Notes: generated from the letters alone by a model not told the origin. A DNA stretch of 64,000 nucleotides from Mucilaginibacter sp. KACC 22063 (GCF_028736115.1 NZ_CP117877.1:62001-126000); one strand, 5' to 3'. Shown: positions 1 to 9,071, counted from the stretch's first letter. Numbers and translations: made by a program.

Positions 1-1
1 C

Positions 2-478
2 CTGATGAGTGTGTTGGATGCAGGGCACAAGGTACTGGTGTTTTCGCAGTTTGTAAAGCAACTGGCGCTATACCGCGATTATTTGGATAAAGCGGGCATA
101 AGCTATGCTTATCTTGACGGCGGCACACAGAACCGTGGAGAAGTGGTAAGGCGTTTCCAGGAAGAAGAGAAAACCTGCGTGTTCCTGATTTCTATCAAAG
201 CAGGTGGCGTAGGGCTTAATCTTACCCGTGCCGATTATGTGTTTATCCTCGACCCATGGTGGAACCCGGCCATTGAACAGCAGGCCATTGACCGTACGCA
301 CCGCATCGGGCAAACTAAAAATATCTTTATCTATAAATTCATCACTAAAGATACTGTTGAGGAAAAAATACTTGCCCTGCAGCAGCGCAAACTAAGCGTA
401 GCCCGTGCATTGATCACCACCGAAGAAAGCTTTATTAAAACGCTTACTGCCGATGATATTAAAGAGATTTTAAGATAG
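2..478 (+). CDS. SNF2-family helicase, C-terminal part (cut by window start)
   Basis: Last 158 codons of a Swi2/Snf2-type ATPase; the 5' end lies before the window. The segment is the second RecA-like lobe (Helicase_C). It shows a VFSQF block, LDGGTQNR, the motif V stretch IKAGGVGLNLTRAD with DPWWNP after it, and motif VI QAIDRTHRIGQ with the arginine finger, then the YKFITKDTVEEKI ending typical of bacterial RapA/HepA-like and SWIM-SNF2 proteins. These proteins use ATP to move on double-stranded DNA and displace bound proteins; the partner cannot be read from this fragment. The next gene is separated by about 85 bases and seems unrelated. Family certain, subfamily unknown. Confidence 0.93.
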   Translation: MMSVLDAGHKVLVFSQFVKQLALYRDYLDKAGISYAYLDGGTQNRGEVVRRFQEEEKTCVFLISIKAGGVGLNLTRADYVFILDPWWNPAIEQQAIDRTHRIGQTKNIFIYKFITKDTVEEKILALQQRKLSVARALITTEESFIKTLTADDIKEILR

Positions 479-563
479 ATCAACCAACCTTTAATATATT
501 TATGCATGCAGTGGAAACAACGCTGCTCGTTAATTGTATAAAACAAGTCTCACTTATCCGATC

Positions 564-1409
564 ATGAAAAAAGTATTACTATTTGCCCTGCTTATTTCTG
601 GCAGTTTAGGCGCTTTTGCACAAAGCAAAATGGCTTGTTGTGCAAAACCCACTGCAACCAAACGTTTTGCCATGCTTGCATCTGACAAAAACTTCAGAAT
701 GGCGCATGCTAACCCGCTTAAAACACATTTTCAAAGCACCGTTGGTAAAACGGTAACCTACAAAACGCCTGATGGTAAAGAGGCCACTGCCTTTGTATTC
801 AAAGCTAAAAAGCCAACCAATAATTACCTTTTTGTGATACACGAATGGTGGGGGCTGAACGATTATGTAAAAAAGGAATCAGAAACTTTATATAACCAGT
901 TAGGCGATGTTAACATCATTGACCTTGACCTTTATGATGGTAAAACTACCGATAACCGCGATGAAGCCGGTAAACTGATGCAGGCTGTAAAAGAAGACCG
1001 TGCAAAGGCGATCATCAACGGCGCTATTGCTTATGCTGGCCCTAAAGCAAAAATTGCCACATTAGGCTGGTGCTTCGGCGGTGGTTGGAGTTTGCAAACC
1101 GCTTTAATGGCTGGTAGCAAAACTATTGCCTGCGTAATGTATTACGGTATGCCAGAGCAGGACGTAAATAAGTTAAAAACATTGCACAGCGATGTATTAG
1201 GCAACTTTGCAAGCAAAGACCAATGGATTAACCCTAAAGTAGTATCACAGTTTGAGGCTAACTTAAAAGCAGCCGGTAAAAAAGGTGAGATCTACGAATA
1301 CGATGCAGATCATGGTTTTGCTAATCCAAGCAATCCTATTTACAATAGCGAAGCTACCAAACAAGCTAATGCACGTACGCTTGCTTATTTAAAAGCACGT
1401 ATTAAATAA
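564..1409 (+). CDS. Secreted dienelactone hydrolase family protein
   Basis: 281-residue alpha/beta hydrolase. The ATG at 564 is preferred over an in-frame upstream ATG at 534 because it opens a clean signal peptide (MKKVLLFALLISGSLGAFAQ). The DLH hallmarks are visible: HEWWGLNDY, the nucleophile elbow GWCFGGG with Cys170 in place of serine, Asp219 (SKDQW) and His250 (DADHGF), a complete Cys-Asp-His triad. Characterised relatives hydrolyse dienelactones, but the exported Bacteroidota versions have no known substrate, so function is stated only to the level of hydrolase. A CC pair just after the signal peptide (MACCAK) is odd; a lipoprotein is possible but no good lipobox is seen. Single gene followed by a strong terminator. 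Confidence 0.9.
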   Translation: MKKVLLFALLISGSLGAFAQSKMACCAKPTATKRFAMLASDKNFRMAHANPLKTHFQSTVGKTVTYKTPDGKEATAFVFKAKKPTNNYLFVIHEWWGLNDYVKKESETLYNQLGDVNIIDLDLYDGKTTDNRDEAGKLMQAVKEDRAKAIINGAIAYAGPKAKIATLGWCFGGGWSLQTALMAGSKTIACVMYYGMPEQDVNKLKTLHSDVLGNFASKDQWINPKVVSQFEANLKAAGKKGEIYEYDADHGFANPSNPIYNSEATKQANARTLAYLKARIK

Positions 1410-1429
1410 TATTATAATTCAGGATTTTA

Positions 1430-1460
1430 AAAGAGCATGCCTTTGGCGTGCTCTTTTTTG
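1430..1460 (+). terminator. Rho-independent terminator after the DLH gene
   Basis: AGAGCATGCC and GGCGTGCTCT pair (one G-U) around a TTT loop and run into T6, 20 bases after the stop codon at 1409. Confidence 0.85.
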
Positions 1461-1487
1461 TAACATTGTACGTTTAAATAAAACCCA

Positions 1488-2447
1488 TTGACCCAGGCAG
1501 CCAAAAAGATTTTCTCTTATGCAGTTAAAGCTGTGGTATTGGTGCTGGCTTTTTATTTTATATATACCAAGGTTTCCAGTAACGATAACCTGCGACGTTT
1601 CCGCACGCTTATAGAGCATATTAATAATACGCAGGTTGCTGTAGTCCTTTCCTTTGTTTTTTTACTGATGATTGTTAACTGGGTATTGGAAGCATTAAAG
1701 TGGCGCTTTCTTACACGCAGTTTAACAACCATCTCTGTTTACCAGGCTGTTGAATCGGTCTTTTGCGGCTTAACATGGGCGGTTTTTACGCCAAACCGGT
1801 TAGGTGAATATGGCGGCAGGGTAATGTTTTTACCCCCTCGCAGGCGCATACATGGCGTGTTTGCCATGGCAGTGGGCTCAATAGGGCAAATGGTATTAAC
1901 CAATGTATTAGGTATCACCGCTTTATTGTGGTTTGGGTATACATTTTTGCATTTGCAATTATGGCTGTTGCTGGCTGCCATAAGCCTGGGCATGCTTGTG
2001 GTTGTTTTACTGCTGGTCTTTTATTTTAACATCAGCGCTGTTGTAAACCTGCTTGATCGTATAAAGCCGCTTAAAAAATATCACCGTTTTTTTGGTATCA
2101 TGTCGCGATACCGCTCAAAAGAGCTTAACCGCATTATGCTGTTTTGCATGGCAAGGTTCGCAGTTTTTACTTTTCAATACTACCTGGTGATGCACCTGTT
2201 AATCCCCGGGTTAAATGCTTTTTTTATAGTGATGATGGTGCTGATATTGTTTTTTATACAATCCATACTACCATCGCTTGACCTGATTGACGTTGGCGTG
2301 CGCAGTATTACCGCCACTACATTTTTTGCTTATGTTACCAACCAGCAAATAGCAGTAATTGCCGGTGTATCATCTATATGGTTTATTAATCTGATCGTTC
2401 CGGCCATATTAGGTTCCGTGTTCGTGTTTAAAATGAAGTTTTTTTGA
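1488..2447 (+). CDS. Flippase-like (UPF0104 / LPG-synthase TM region) membrane protein
   Basis: 319 residues with about eight hydrophobic segments, starting at a TTG (no in-frame ATG nearby gives the first membrane helix). It contains the sequence FTPNRLGEYGGR after the third helix, characteristic of the membrane region shared by MprF flippase domains and UPF0104 proteins. Such proteins are thought to move lipids or lipid-linked sugars across the inner membrane. The stop TGA overlaps the TTG start of the next gene (ttga), a glycosyltransferase, so the two are translationally coupled and probably work on the same glycolipid. Substrate not determinable. Confidence 0.82.
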   Translation: MTQAAKKIFSYAVKAVVLVLAFYFIYTKVSSNDNLRRFRTLIEHINNTQVAVVLSFVFLLMIVNWVLEALKWRFLTRSLTTISVYQAVESVFCGLTWAVFTPNRLGEYGGRVMFLPPRRRIHGVFAMAVGSIGQMVLTNVLGITALLWFGYTFLHLQLWLLLAAISLGMLVVVLLLVFYFNISAVVNLLDRIKPLKKYHRFFGIMSRYRSKELNRIMLFCMARFAVFTFQYYLVMHLLIPGLNAFFIVMMVLILFFIQSILPSLDLIDVGVRSITATTFFAYVTNQQIAVIAGVSSIWFINLIVPAILGSVFVFKMKFF

Positions 2448-3577
2448 TAACGGCTTATACTTACCTGGCCTGCATTTTAACAGGCATTTATTTACTTGTT
2501 CTACTTTATCTGATCAGGGGCTGGTCGGCATTGCAGGCACCTAAAAGACCAGTTACCGGCAGGTTTAAAACTAAAGTAACGGTGCTGATAGCTGCCCGTG
2601 ATGAGGAAGAAAATATTGCTGAAACTATCAACGACCTGCTTGCGCAGGACTATCCTAAAGACCTAACGGAGATCATCATTGTAGACGATCACTCAACAGA
2701 CCGTACCGCAGAAATTATAGCAAGTTATGCCACACAGGGTGTAGGACTTTTACAGCTCGAGCGTAACGAGATCCTTAACTCTTACAAAAAGAAGGCAATT
2801 ACGGAAGCCATTGCCATTTCAACCGGGGAACTGATGGTAGCCACTGATGCGGACTGCCGTATGGGCAGCAAATGGCTTTCTTCAATAGTAAGTTATTATG
2901 AGACAGAAAACCCGGTAATGATCTCTTCCCCGGTAACCTATTTTAAAGAAATATCCTTGTTCGAGCGTTTACAAACACTGGAGTTCTCCTACCTTATTGG
3001 TTTGGGGGCATCCTTTATTGGCAATGGGCGGGCTTCTACTTGCAATGGCGCTAACCTGGCTTACCGTAAAGATGTTTTTCACGAAGTAGGCGGTTTTAAA
3101 GGCATTGATGACCTGGCATCAGGAGATGATGAGCTGCTATTGCAAAAAATCGCGATGGTTTATCCAGGCAAAATCGGATTTCTAAAAAGTCTTGATGCGG
3201 TAGTGTATACATATGCCAAGCCGGATCTGCAATCATTTTTACAGCAACGCCGGCGCTGGGCTTCAAAGTCAACAAAGTATAAAGACAAAAAAGTGGTTGC
3301 GCTGGCCGTATGTATCTGGTTTTTCAACCTGTCTATGTTAATAAGTTTGGGATGGGGCTTTTTTAACAGCCGGGTGCTGCTATTATTTGCTTTGCAAATT
3401 CTATTAAAATTTTTATTTGAACTGGCATTTCTGGCACCTGTAATGGCGTTCTTAAAAAGGCTTAAACTGCTGCCGCTGTTGTTGTTGTTGGAACCAATGC
3501 ACATACTTTACATGGTTTATGTGGGCCTGATGGGAAATGCCCGTAAGTATGTTTGGAAGGGAAGAACGGTTAGATAA
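2444..3577 (+). CDS. Membrane-bound family 2 glycosyltransferase
   Basis: 377 residues, TTG start overlapping the preceding stop by four bases. One N-terminal membrane helix (residues 3-25), then a GT-A catalytic domain: TVLIAARDEEENI, IIVDDHSTDRT, metal-binding TDADC (Asp135, Asp137), the acceptor-loop GDDELL, and the processive-type QQRRRW at 267-272, followed by two or three C-terminal helices. QxxRW marks GT2 enzymes that polymerise or add sugars at the cytoplasmic membrane (hyaluronan-synthase-like, poly-GlcNAc-synthase-like). Coupled to the flippase-like gene, suggesting glycolipid or polysaccharide synthesis; sugar and acceptor unknown. Confidence 0.88.
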   Translation: MITAYTYLACILTGIYLLVLLYLIRGWSALQAPKRPVTGRFKTKVTVLIAARDEEENIAETINDLLAQDYPKDLTEIIIVDDHSTDRTAEIIASYATQGVGLLQLERNEILNSYKKKAITEAIAISTGELMVATDADCRMGSKWLSSIVSYYETENPVMISSPVTYFKEISLFERLQTLEFSYLIGLGASFIGNGRASTCNGANLAYRKDVFHEVGGFKGIDDLASGDDELLLQKIAMVYPGKIGFLKSLDAVVYTYAKPDLQSFLQQRRRWASKSTKYKDKKVVALAVCIWFFNLSMLISLGWGFFNSRVLLLFALQILLKFLFELAFLAPVMAFLKRLKLLPLLLLLEPMHILYMVYVGLMGNARKYVWKGRTVR

Positions 3578-3651
3578 TCGTTGATTTATTAAAATTCCAT
3601 GCTTTTTAGTCAGGAAATTTATAATTTAGGCTGTATACCACCGCAACCTAA

Positions 3652-4890
3652 ATGAATAATATCGACGAAAGTTCAAGTGAGGGCGAACTGATCAGATTGC
3701 TGCTGAAAAGGCAATCTGAGTTAAACTCCCTGCTCGAAGTTACACGTGCGATAAATAAGAACACAGCCACCCCGGTATTGCTTCAAATGCTCGAGGTGAT
3801 CCTTCAAAACTATTTGCAGGTAGGTAAAATGCGCTTTTTGATTGAAAAGGGCGGTTCATATGTTTGTATCTCCAAATATGGTGGCGAATTTGAAGGCAAC
3901 GTTGTGCTGCACAAATCCTGCGCCAAGCTCAGTAAATTCAGGTCGCCAACAGAAATATCTGCACATGCCGATCCGGTGTTGAAAACCTACCATTACTTTA
4001 TTCCGTTTTACCACAAAAGCAAAGCCCTGGCTTATGCGCTCATAGGGGATTTCAACACCTCGGGCGAAATGCTGAGTAACGACCTTAACTTTATCCAGAC
4101 ACTGATCAATGTAATTGTTGTTGCTCTTGAAAATAAAAAGCTGTTTCGGCAGCGCCTGCAAACAGAACGCTTTCAGCGCGAGATGGAGCTTGCCGCCGAG
4201 GTGCAGAATATGCTGATCCCTGTACGTTTACACAAAGATGCCGCCGTTGAAATTGGTGCAAAATACCTCCCGCATCAGGATATAGGCGGCGATTACTTCG
4301 ACTTTATCCGGTTAAATGATAATGAGATACTATGGTGCATTGCAGATGTATCTGGCAAGGGGATATCAGCCGCGCTGTTAATGGCAAACTTTCAGGCCAG
4401 CCTGCGTGCCTGGGCCACGGTTGAAAATGACCTGAGCACGGTGATTGAGCGATTGAATCAGATTGTGATCAAAAACACCAAAGGCGAGCGTTTTATTACC
4501 ATGTTTGTTGCCAAGTACAACCAGCAAACCCGAAGGTTAACTTATATTAACGCCGGGCATAATCCCTCCATATTATATGCTAACGGCAATGCTGTGCCTT
4601 TAAAATTAGGTACTACAATGCTCGGCGTATTTGAAGAGTTGCCATTTATAAATCAGGGCGAGATAGATATAGAACCCAATTCATTAATATTTAATTATAC
4701 CGACGGCTTAATGGATTACGAACTGCGTAATGACGAGCATTGGAAAGATGAGCAGCTGATAGAATTTGTGATCAATAACGGGCATATCAGCCCGGACAGG
4801 TTCAACCAGTCGATAATGGATCACCTTAACCTGGTCATAAAAGGAAAACCAATTGACGATATTACCTTGCTGACCTTACGATTTTTTTAA
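3652..4890 (+). CDS. GAF-SpoIIE (PP2C-type) serine phosphatase
   Basis: 412 residues, soluble. An N-terminal GAF-like sensor (about 15-165) joins through a short helical linker (QRLQTERFQREMELAAEVQNML) to a SpoIIE/RsbU phosphatase. The metal-binding acidic residues are present: Asp214 in GGDYFDF, Asp232 in IADVSGKG, Asp351 in YTDGLMD, and the DD pair at 402-403. RsbU-type enzymes dephosphorylate anti-anti-sigma proteins in partner-switching pathways, but no STAS or HPK kinase gene lies nearby, so the partner is unknown. It follows the flippase/GT2 pair after 74 bases with no terminator and may be cotranscribed. Confidence 0.9.
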   Translation: MNNIDESSSEGELIRLLLKRQSELNSLLEVTRAINKNTATPVLLQMLEVILQNYLQVGKMRFLIEKGGSYVCISKYGGEFEGNVVLHKSCAKLSKFRSPTEISAHADPVLKTYHYFIPFYHKSKALAYALIGDFNTSGEMLSNDLNFIQTLINVIVVALENKKLFRQRLQTERFQREMELAAEVQNMLIPVRLHKDAAVEIGAKYLPHQDIGGDYFDFIRLNDNEILWCIADVSGKGISAALLMANFQASLRAWATVENDLSTVIERLNQIVIKNTKGERFITMFVAKYNQQTRRLTYINAGHNPSILYANGNAVPLKLGTTMLGVFEELPFINQGEIDIEPNSLIFNYTDGLMDYELRNDEHWKDEQLIEFVINNGHISPDRFNQSIMDHLNLVIKGKPIDDITLLTLRFF

Positions 4891-4935
4891 AAAGTTTCAG
4901 AACAAACCCGGATATTTGCCTTAGAATTAAACCCG

Positions 4936-5532
4936 ATGCTACAGGTAAAGTATCAGCATACCCATATCGAAGCTGGCTGCGACGAAGCTGGCCGAGGATG
5001 CCTTGCAGGCCCTGTGTTTGCAGCTGCAGTTATATTGCCTGATGATTTTGAACATGCACTGCTTACTGATTCAAAAATGCTTGATGAGCAAACCCGCTAC
5101 GCCTTACGTACTGAAATTGAGGCATGTGCCATTGCGCATGCGGTAGGTGTGGTTGATAACGTGGAGATAGATCAGATCAATATCCTGAATGCATCGTTCC
5201 TGGCAATGCACAGGGCTATAGAAAAGCTGCATATCCCGCCCGAATTTTTAATTATCGATGGCAATCGCTTTAATAAATATAAAAGTGTGCCCCATGCCTG
5301 TATCATTAAAGGGGATAGCTTGTATTTCAGTATTGCCGCTGCATCGATATTGGCCAAAACCTACCGAGACGACTACATGAAGCAGATCGCAGCCGAGCAC
5401 CCGGAGTATGACTGGCACAGCAATAAAGGCTACCCTACTATTAAACACCGCAATGCTGTGATAGAATTAGGCTTTACACCTTACCATCGCCGTACATTTC
5501 AGGTTACACAGCCGCAGTTAAGTATTTTTTAA
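4936..5532 (+). CDS. rnhB: Ribonuclease HII
   Basis: 198 residues, normal length for RNase HII, which nicks 5' to ribonucleotides embedded in DNA and removes RNA from RNA-DNA hybrids. The DEDD active site is recognisable: Asp16-Glu17 in [14 protein letters not shown], Asp108 in IIDGNRF, and Asp145 in KTYRDDYM. The conserved DSKMLDE and the [11 protein letters not shown] block are intact. The ATG at 4936 gives the usual short N-terminus before GCDEAGRG. It sits 45 bases after the phosphatase gene, with a weak TAnnTTTG-like sequence (gatatttg) about 25 bases before its start. Confidence 0.97.
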   Translation: MLQVKYQHTHIEAGCDEAGRGCLAGPVFAAAVILPDDFEHALLTDSKMLDEQTRYALRTEIEACAIAHAVGVVDNVEIDQINILNASFLAMHRAIEKLHIPPEFLIIDGNRFNKYKSVPHACIIKGDSLYFSIAAASILAKTYRDDYMKQIAAEHPEYDWHSNKGYPTIKHRNAVIELGFTPYHRRTFQVTQPQLSIF

Positions 5533-5538
5533 AGAAAG

Positions 5539-5569
5539 TTTGATAAGGTACGCAGGGTTGATATTTTTG
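5539..5569 (+). promoter_or_regulatory. Bacteroidota-type promoter for the GT4 gene
   Basis: TTTG at 5539-5542, a 19-base spacer, then TATTTTTG at 5562-5569, matching the housekeeping TTTG-N19-TAnnTTTG consensus. The predicted leader before the GTG at 5594 is about 20 bases. Confidence 0.7.
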
Positions 5570-5593
5570 TAGTATCACCAATTAACAACCCTT

Positions 5594-6805
5594 GTGAAGG
5601 TACTTATTATTACGCACCGCGTTCCATTTCCGCAAAATGGCGGATACCCCATTGTTGTGTGTAATACCATGAAGGGTTTGCTGGATGCAGGCCATACTGT
5701 TTCCTTGTTTGCTTTAGATGCGCATAAAAAACATATTCATGATGATAGAGAACCAGATGAGCTGATCGCCCGCATCAATTACAAAACATTCAGGCTAAGT
5801 ATCAACCTTAATTTCTTTGAAGGTATTATCGGGGTTTTTAATAACCGTTTCAGGCAGATAGAGCGTTTTTACCATCAAGGCTTTGAGCGCATGCTGATAG
5901 AGGAACTTAAAACTACAACCTATGATATCATACAGTTGGAGGGGTTGTATGTAATGCCTTACTTGTCGGTTATTCGGCGGTTCAGTAAGGCACGTATTGT
6001 ATACCGCTCACATAATATTGAGCATATTGTATGGCAAAGGCTGGCCGCGCAAAAAGGGGATCCGATTAAGAAATGGTATCTTAAACTAATGGCATCGCGC
6101 ATTAAGAACTATGAAATGCAGCAGATTAACCGGGTTGATGCGATAGCAGTTTTCACAGAACAGGACCAGCACACCATGCTTAACTATAGCGTGAAACCGC
6201 CTGTTGAAATATTACCCGTTTGCCTTGATATTGCACGATATAAGCCTGATCCGTCAAAAACAGAATTTCCAAGCCTGTTCTTTTTAGGTTCGCTTGACTG
6301 GCTGCCCAACCGCGAAGGAATCCAGTGGTTTTTAAATACTTTTTACCAGGACCTTACCGGCGACGAACTGCGTGTGCGGTTTTATGTAGCCGGAAACGAC
6401 ATCCCCGAGCAGTTTGACGATTATGAGGTAATGGGCAAAATTTACATCCAGGGAGAAGTGGATGACGCGCTGGAGTTTGTAAACAGTAAATCGGTCATGA
6501 TCGTTCCCCTGCTATCGGGCGGTGGTATGCGTGTAAAAATTGTAGAAGGCATGGCGATGGAAAAATGTATCATTTCCACATCGCTGGGAGCCGAGGGCAT
6601 CGATTATCAGCATGGCGTTAATATACTTATTGCCAATAACCGCGAAGAATTTCTACGCTGTATCAAGCGTTGCATTACCGACGAAGCCTATACCAAGCGT
6701 ATTGGTGCCAATGCCCGAAAGCTGGTTGAACAAACCTATGATATCAGCGTAGTAGCAAGCAAAATGGTCGCTTTTTATCAGCAGGTTGCAGGGGCGGGCG
6801 TGTAA
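5594..6805 (+). CDS. Family 4-type (GT-B) glycosyltransferase
   Basis: 403 residues beginning at GTG ([13 protein letters not shown]); no ATG fits the conserved N-terminus. GT-B fold: N-terminal acceptor domain with a GGYPIVVCN glycine loop, a linker near residue 205, then a donor domain with [15 protein letters not shown] and the nucleotide-sugar-binding [18 protein letters not shown], where Glu follows the GxRxKI motif typical of GT4 enzymes. It likely transfers a nucleotide-activated sugar to a surface glycan, substrate unknown. It has its own promoter and precedes gcvT, with which it has no obvious functional link. Confidence 0.88.
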   Translation: MKVLIITHRVPFPQNGGYPIVVCNTMKGLLDAGHTVSLFALDAHKKHIHDDREPDELIARINYKTFRLSINLNFFEGIIGVFNNRFRQIERFYHQGFERMLIEELKTTTYDIIQLEGLYVMPYLSVIRRFSKARIVYRSHNIEHIVWQRLAAQKGDPIKKWYLKLMASRIKNYEMQQINRVDAIAVFTEQDQHTMLNYSVKPPVEILPVCLDIARYKPDPSKTEFPSLFFLGSLDWLPNREGIQWFLNTFYQDLTGDELRVRFYVAGNDIPEQFDDYEVMGKIYIQGEVDDALEFVNSKSVMIVPLLSGGGMRVKIVEGMAMEKCIISTSLGAEGIDYQHGVNILIANNREEFLRCIKRCITDEAYTKRIGANARKLVEQTYDISVVASKMVAFYQQVAGAGV

Positions 6806-6815
6806 TAATAAATTG

Positions 6816-6823
6816 TACCTTTG
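6816..6823 (+). promoter_or_regulatory. Candidate -7 box (TACCTTTG) for gcvT
   Basis: A perfect TAnnTTTG match 17 bases before the gcvT ATG. No TTG-type -33 box at the proper distance, so the call is moderate. Confidence 0.5.
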
Positions 6824-6840
6824 CAGCATCAAAATTAAAG

Positions 6841-7923
6841 ATGAAGAATACAGCATTAACTCATATTCATGAAGCTTTAGGAGCTAAAATGGTTCCGTTT
6901 GCAGGTTATAATATGCCTGTTCAGTATACTGGTATCAACGCCGAACATGACACTGTTCGCAAAAGCGTAGGTGTGTTTGACGTAAGCCACATGGGCGAAT
7001 TTATTTTAAAGGGCGACCACGCACTTGACCTGATCCAAAGGGTGACCAGCAACGATGCTTCTAAACTATATGATGGTAAAGTGCAGTACTCTTGCCTGCC
7101 TAACGAAGATGGCGGTATTGTTGATGACCTGCTGGTTTACCGTATTGACGAGAAAACCTATATGCTGGTAGTTAATGCATCAAACATTGAGAAAGACTGG
7201 AACTGGATTTCTAAGTACAACACCTTTGGTGTGGACATGAAAGATATTTCGGACCGCACCTCATTGCTGGCTGTACAAGGCCCTAAAGCGGCTGATGCGC
7301 TGCAAAAACTTACTGATGTTGACCTGGCATCAATGGAGTATTATTCTTTCAAAAAAGGAAAGTTTGCGGGAGTGGATAATGTGGTAATATCAGCTACAGG
7401 TTATACCGGTGCGGGTGGTTTTGAGATTTATGTAGAGAACACCAATGCCGAACACGTTTGGAATGAGGTTTTCAAAGCAGGCGAAGAATTTGGCATTAAA
7501 CCTATTGGTTTAGGCGCTCGTGATACCCTGCGTTTAGAAATGGGTTTCTGCTTGTATGGTAATGATATTGATGATACTACCTCGCCTTTAGAAGCAGGCC
7601 TGGGCTGGATCACTAAGTTCAGCAAAGAGTTTACCAATTCGGCTGCCCTGCAACAACAAAAACAAGAAGGTGTTAAACGCAAACTGATCGGCTTTAAAAT
7701 GGTTGAGCGTGGTATTCCGCGTCACGATTATGAGATTGTTGATGCAGAGGGTAACAACATCGGTAAAGTAACCTCTGGTACCCAATCGCCATCATTACAA
7801 ACTGCCATTGGTATGGGCTATGTGCAAAACCAATACAGCAAAGAAGGTTCGGAGATTTACATCAAGATCCGCGATAATAAAGTAAAGGCTGAGGTAGTTA
7901 AACTGCCTTTTTACAAAGCTTAA
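6841..7923 (+). CDS. gcvT: Aminomethyltransferase (glycine cleavage T protein)
   Basis: 360 residues, full length. T protein takes the aminomethyl group from lipoylated H protein and gives 5,10-methylene-tetrahydrofolate and ammonia. Family signatures: [10 protein letters not shown] near the N-terminus, the VDDLLVYR block holding the catalytic aspartate, [10 protein letters not shown], and [20 protein letters not shown] for folate binding. The partner H protein is encoded in this window at 48944-49324, not beside it; the P protein is not seen. It is followed by a REP-like repeat rather than an obvious terminator. Confidence 0.98.
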   Translation: MKNTALTHIHEALGAKMVPFAGYNMPVQYTGINAEHDTVRKSVGVFDVSHMGEFILKGDHALDLIQRVTSNDASKLYDGKVQYSCLPNEDGGIVDDLLVYRIDEKTYMLVVNASNIEKDWNWISKYNTFGVDMKDISDRTSLLAVQGPKAADALQKLTDVDLASMEYYSFKKGKFAGVDNVVISATGYTGAGGFEIYVENTNAEHVWNEVFKAGEEFGIKPIGLGARDTLRLEMGFCLYGNDIDDTTSPLEAGLGWITKFSKEFTNSAALQQQKQEGVKRKLIGFKMVERGIPRHDYEIVDAEGNNIGKVTSGTQSPSLQTAIGMGYVQNQYSKEGSEIYIKIRDNKVKAEVVKLPFYKA

Positions 7924-7939
7924 TTTATAAATAGTATTT

Positions 7940-8026
7940 GTCATTGCGATCCGTCGGCTGACGGAGAAGCAATCGCTTTTATAATTCAGGAGTTGAGATT
8001 GCTTCGTCGTAACTCCTCGCAATGAC
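7940..8026. repeat. REP-like composite inverted repeat (copy 1)
   Basis: Begins with GTCATTGCGA and ends with the exact complement TCGCAATGAC, about 87 bases in all. Inner segments GAAGCAATCGC and GATTGCTTCG also pair, giving a long imperfect hairpin. It lies between gcvT and the ComB-like gene. A related copy in the opposite orientation is at 8908-8943. Confidence 0.8.
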
Positions 8027-8074
8027 ATCACATAAAGCGAAAAACTGAAATTGGAACTCAGTACATCAAATTCA

Positions 8075-8791
8075 ATGAAGCTTGAAGTATGCCTTTCTCC
8101 GGCTTTGCTTCCATTATATAAGGTTGAGGAATATATTGTCGTTATTATTGACATTTTTCGTGCAACATCATCCATCTGTTATGGGATAGAGAATGGTGCT
8201 GAAGCTATTATTCCTGTTTCTCAGGTAGAAGAATGTGCCGCCTACCGCGAAAAAGGAACAGAATATATGTTGGCGGCCGAGCGTAATGGCAGCGTTGTAG
8301 AGGGGTTCGACTTTGGTAATTCGCCTTTTTCTTATACCAAAGAAAAAGTTGCCGGTAAAACAGTTGTGCTTACTACAACTAATGGCACACATGCCCTGCA
8401 TTTATCACGCGCTGCAAAGAAAATCATTATAGGCTCGTTTTTAAACCTGACCGCCCTTTGCAACTGGTTGAAAACACAGAATGAACACATCCTGCTGGTG
8501 TGTGCCGGTTGGAAGAATAACTTTAACCTGGAAGATACCATGTTTGCAGGGGCAGTTGTAGACCAGTTAAAGCAAAACGCAAGCTATGTGCTGGACGACC
8601 CTGCAATTGCAGCTAATGATATTTATGACCTGGGTAAAAATGATATTTCAGCTTACCTGAGCAAAACCTCACACGGCGAACGCCTGAAAAAGTTAGGTAT
8701 TGAAAAGGATATTGAATTCTGCCTTAATGTGGATATTACCACCGCTATACCTGTCTTAAACGGCGAAAAGCTGGTTAAGATGGAGATTTAG
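8075..8791 (+). CDS. 2-phosphosulfolactate phosphatase family (ComB-like)
   Basis: 238 residues from the ATG at 8075 (MKLEVCLSPALL); an in-frame TTG at 8051 would extend into the repeat and is not chosen. The sequence follows the ComB family: IIDIFRATSSICYGIENGA, LAAERNG, FDFGNSPFSY, VLTTTNGTHAL, LVCAGWKNNFNLEDTMFAGA. In methanogens ComB dephosphorylates 2-phosphosulfolactate on the way to coenzyme M. Bacteroidota do not make coenzyme M and no other Com gene is near, so the true substrate is open; a sulfonate or sulfonolipid-related step is only a guess. The gene is bracketed by REP-like repeats. Confidence 0.85.
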   Translation: MKLEVCLSPALLPLYKVEEYIVVIIDIFRATSSICYGIENGAEAIIPVSQVEECAAYREKGTEYMLAAERNGSVVEGFDFGNSPFSYTKEKVAGKTVVLTTTNGTHALHLSRAAKKIIIGSFLNLTALCNWLKTQNEHILLVCAGWKNNFNLEDTMFAGAVVDQLKQNASYVLDDPAIAANDIYDLGKNDISAYLSKTSHGERLKKLGIEKDIEFCLNVDITTAIPVLNGEKLVKMEI

Positions 8792-8820
8792 ATGTAAGAA
8801 CAAAGATTAAAGTAAAGAGA

Positions 8821-8846
8821 AAGGCTACGTTTTGCGTAGCCTTTTG
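8821..8846 (+). terminator. Terminator after the ComB-like gene
   Basis: Perfect 9-bp stem AAGGCTACG/CGTAGCCTT with a five-base loop followed by TTTT-rich sequence, 30 bases after the stop. Confidence 0.8.
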
Positions 8847-8855
8847 TATTTGTGT

Positions 8856-8892
8856 AAGCCCCTCTCTTCCGGAGAGGGGTTTGGGGTGAGGC
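8856..8892 (+). repeat. CCTCTC-type hairpin repeat
   Basis: CCCCTCTC (8859-8866) pairs with GAGAGGGG (8872-8879), followed by TTTGGGGTGAGG. Same architecture as the elements at 11645, 11716 and 26971. Confidence 0.7.
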
Positions 8893-8907
8893 GTTAATTA
8901 ACCCGGT

Positions 8908-8943
8908 GATTGCTTCTCCGTCAGCCGACGGGATCGCAATGAC
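8908..8943. repeat. REP-like repeat (copy 2, inverted relative to copy 1)
   Basis: GATTGCTTCTCCGTCAGCCG onward to CGCAATGAC is nearly the reverse complement of the first 36 bases of the element at 7940, including the CGTCGGCTGACG core. Confidence 0.8.
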
Positions 8944-9071
8944 AATTAGGGGTATTTACCACTACCTTAACATAAGCGTCTTGATGTCGCCTCATCGCAG
9001 GCGGTAATTACATGTAGTGCTAAAGCAGAAGTTTACCAAAGCCTGCGGTGCCAGCGACGAGTTTTTCTTTG

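Noticed and set aside
8051..8074. TTG start for the ComB-like gene
   Set aside because: The ATG at 8075 matches the family N-terminus; the extension encodes no conserved residues.
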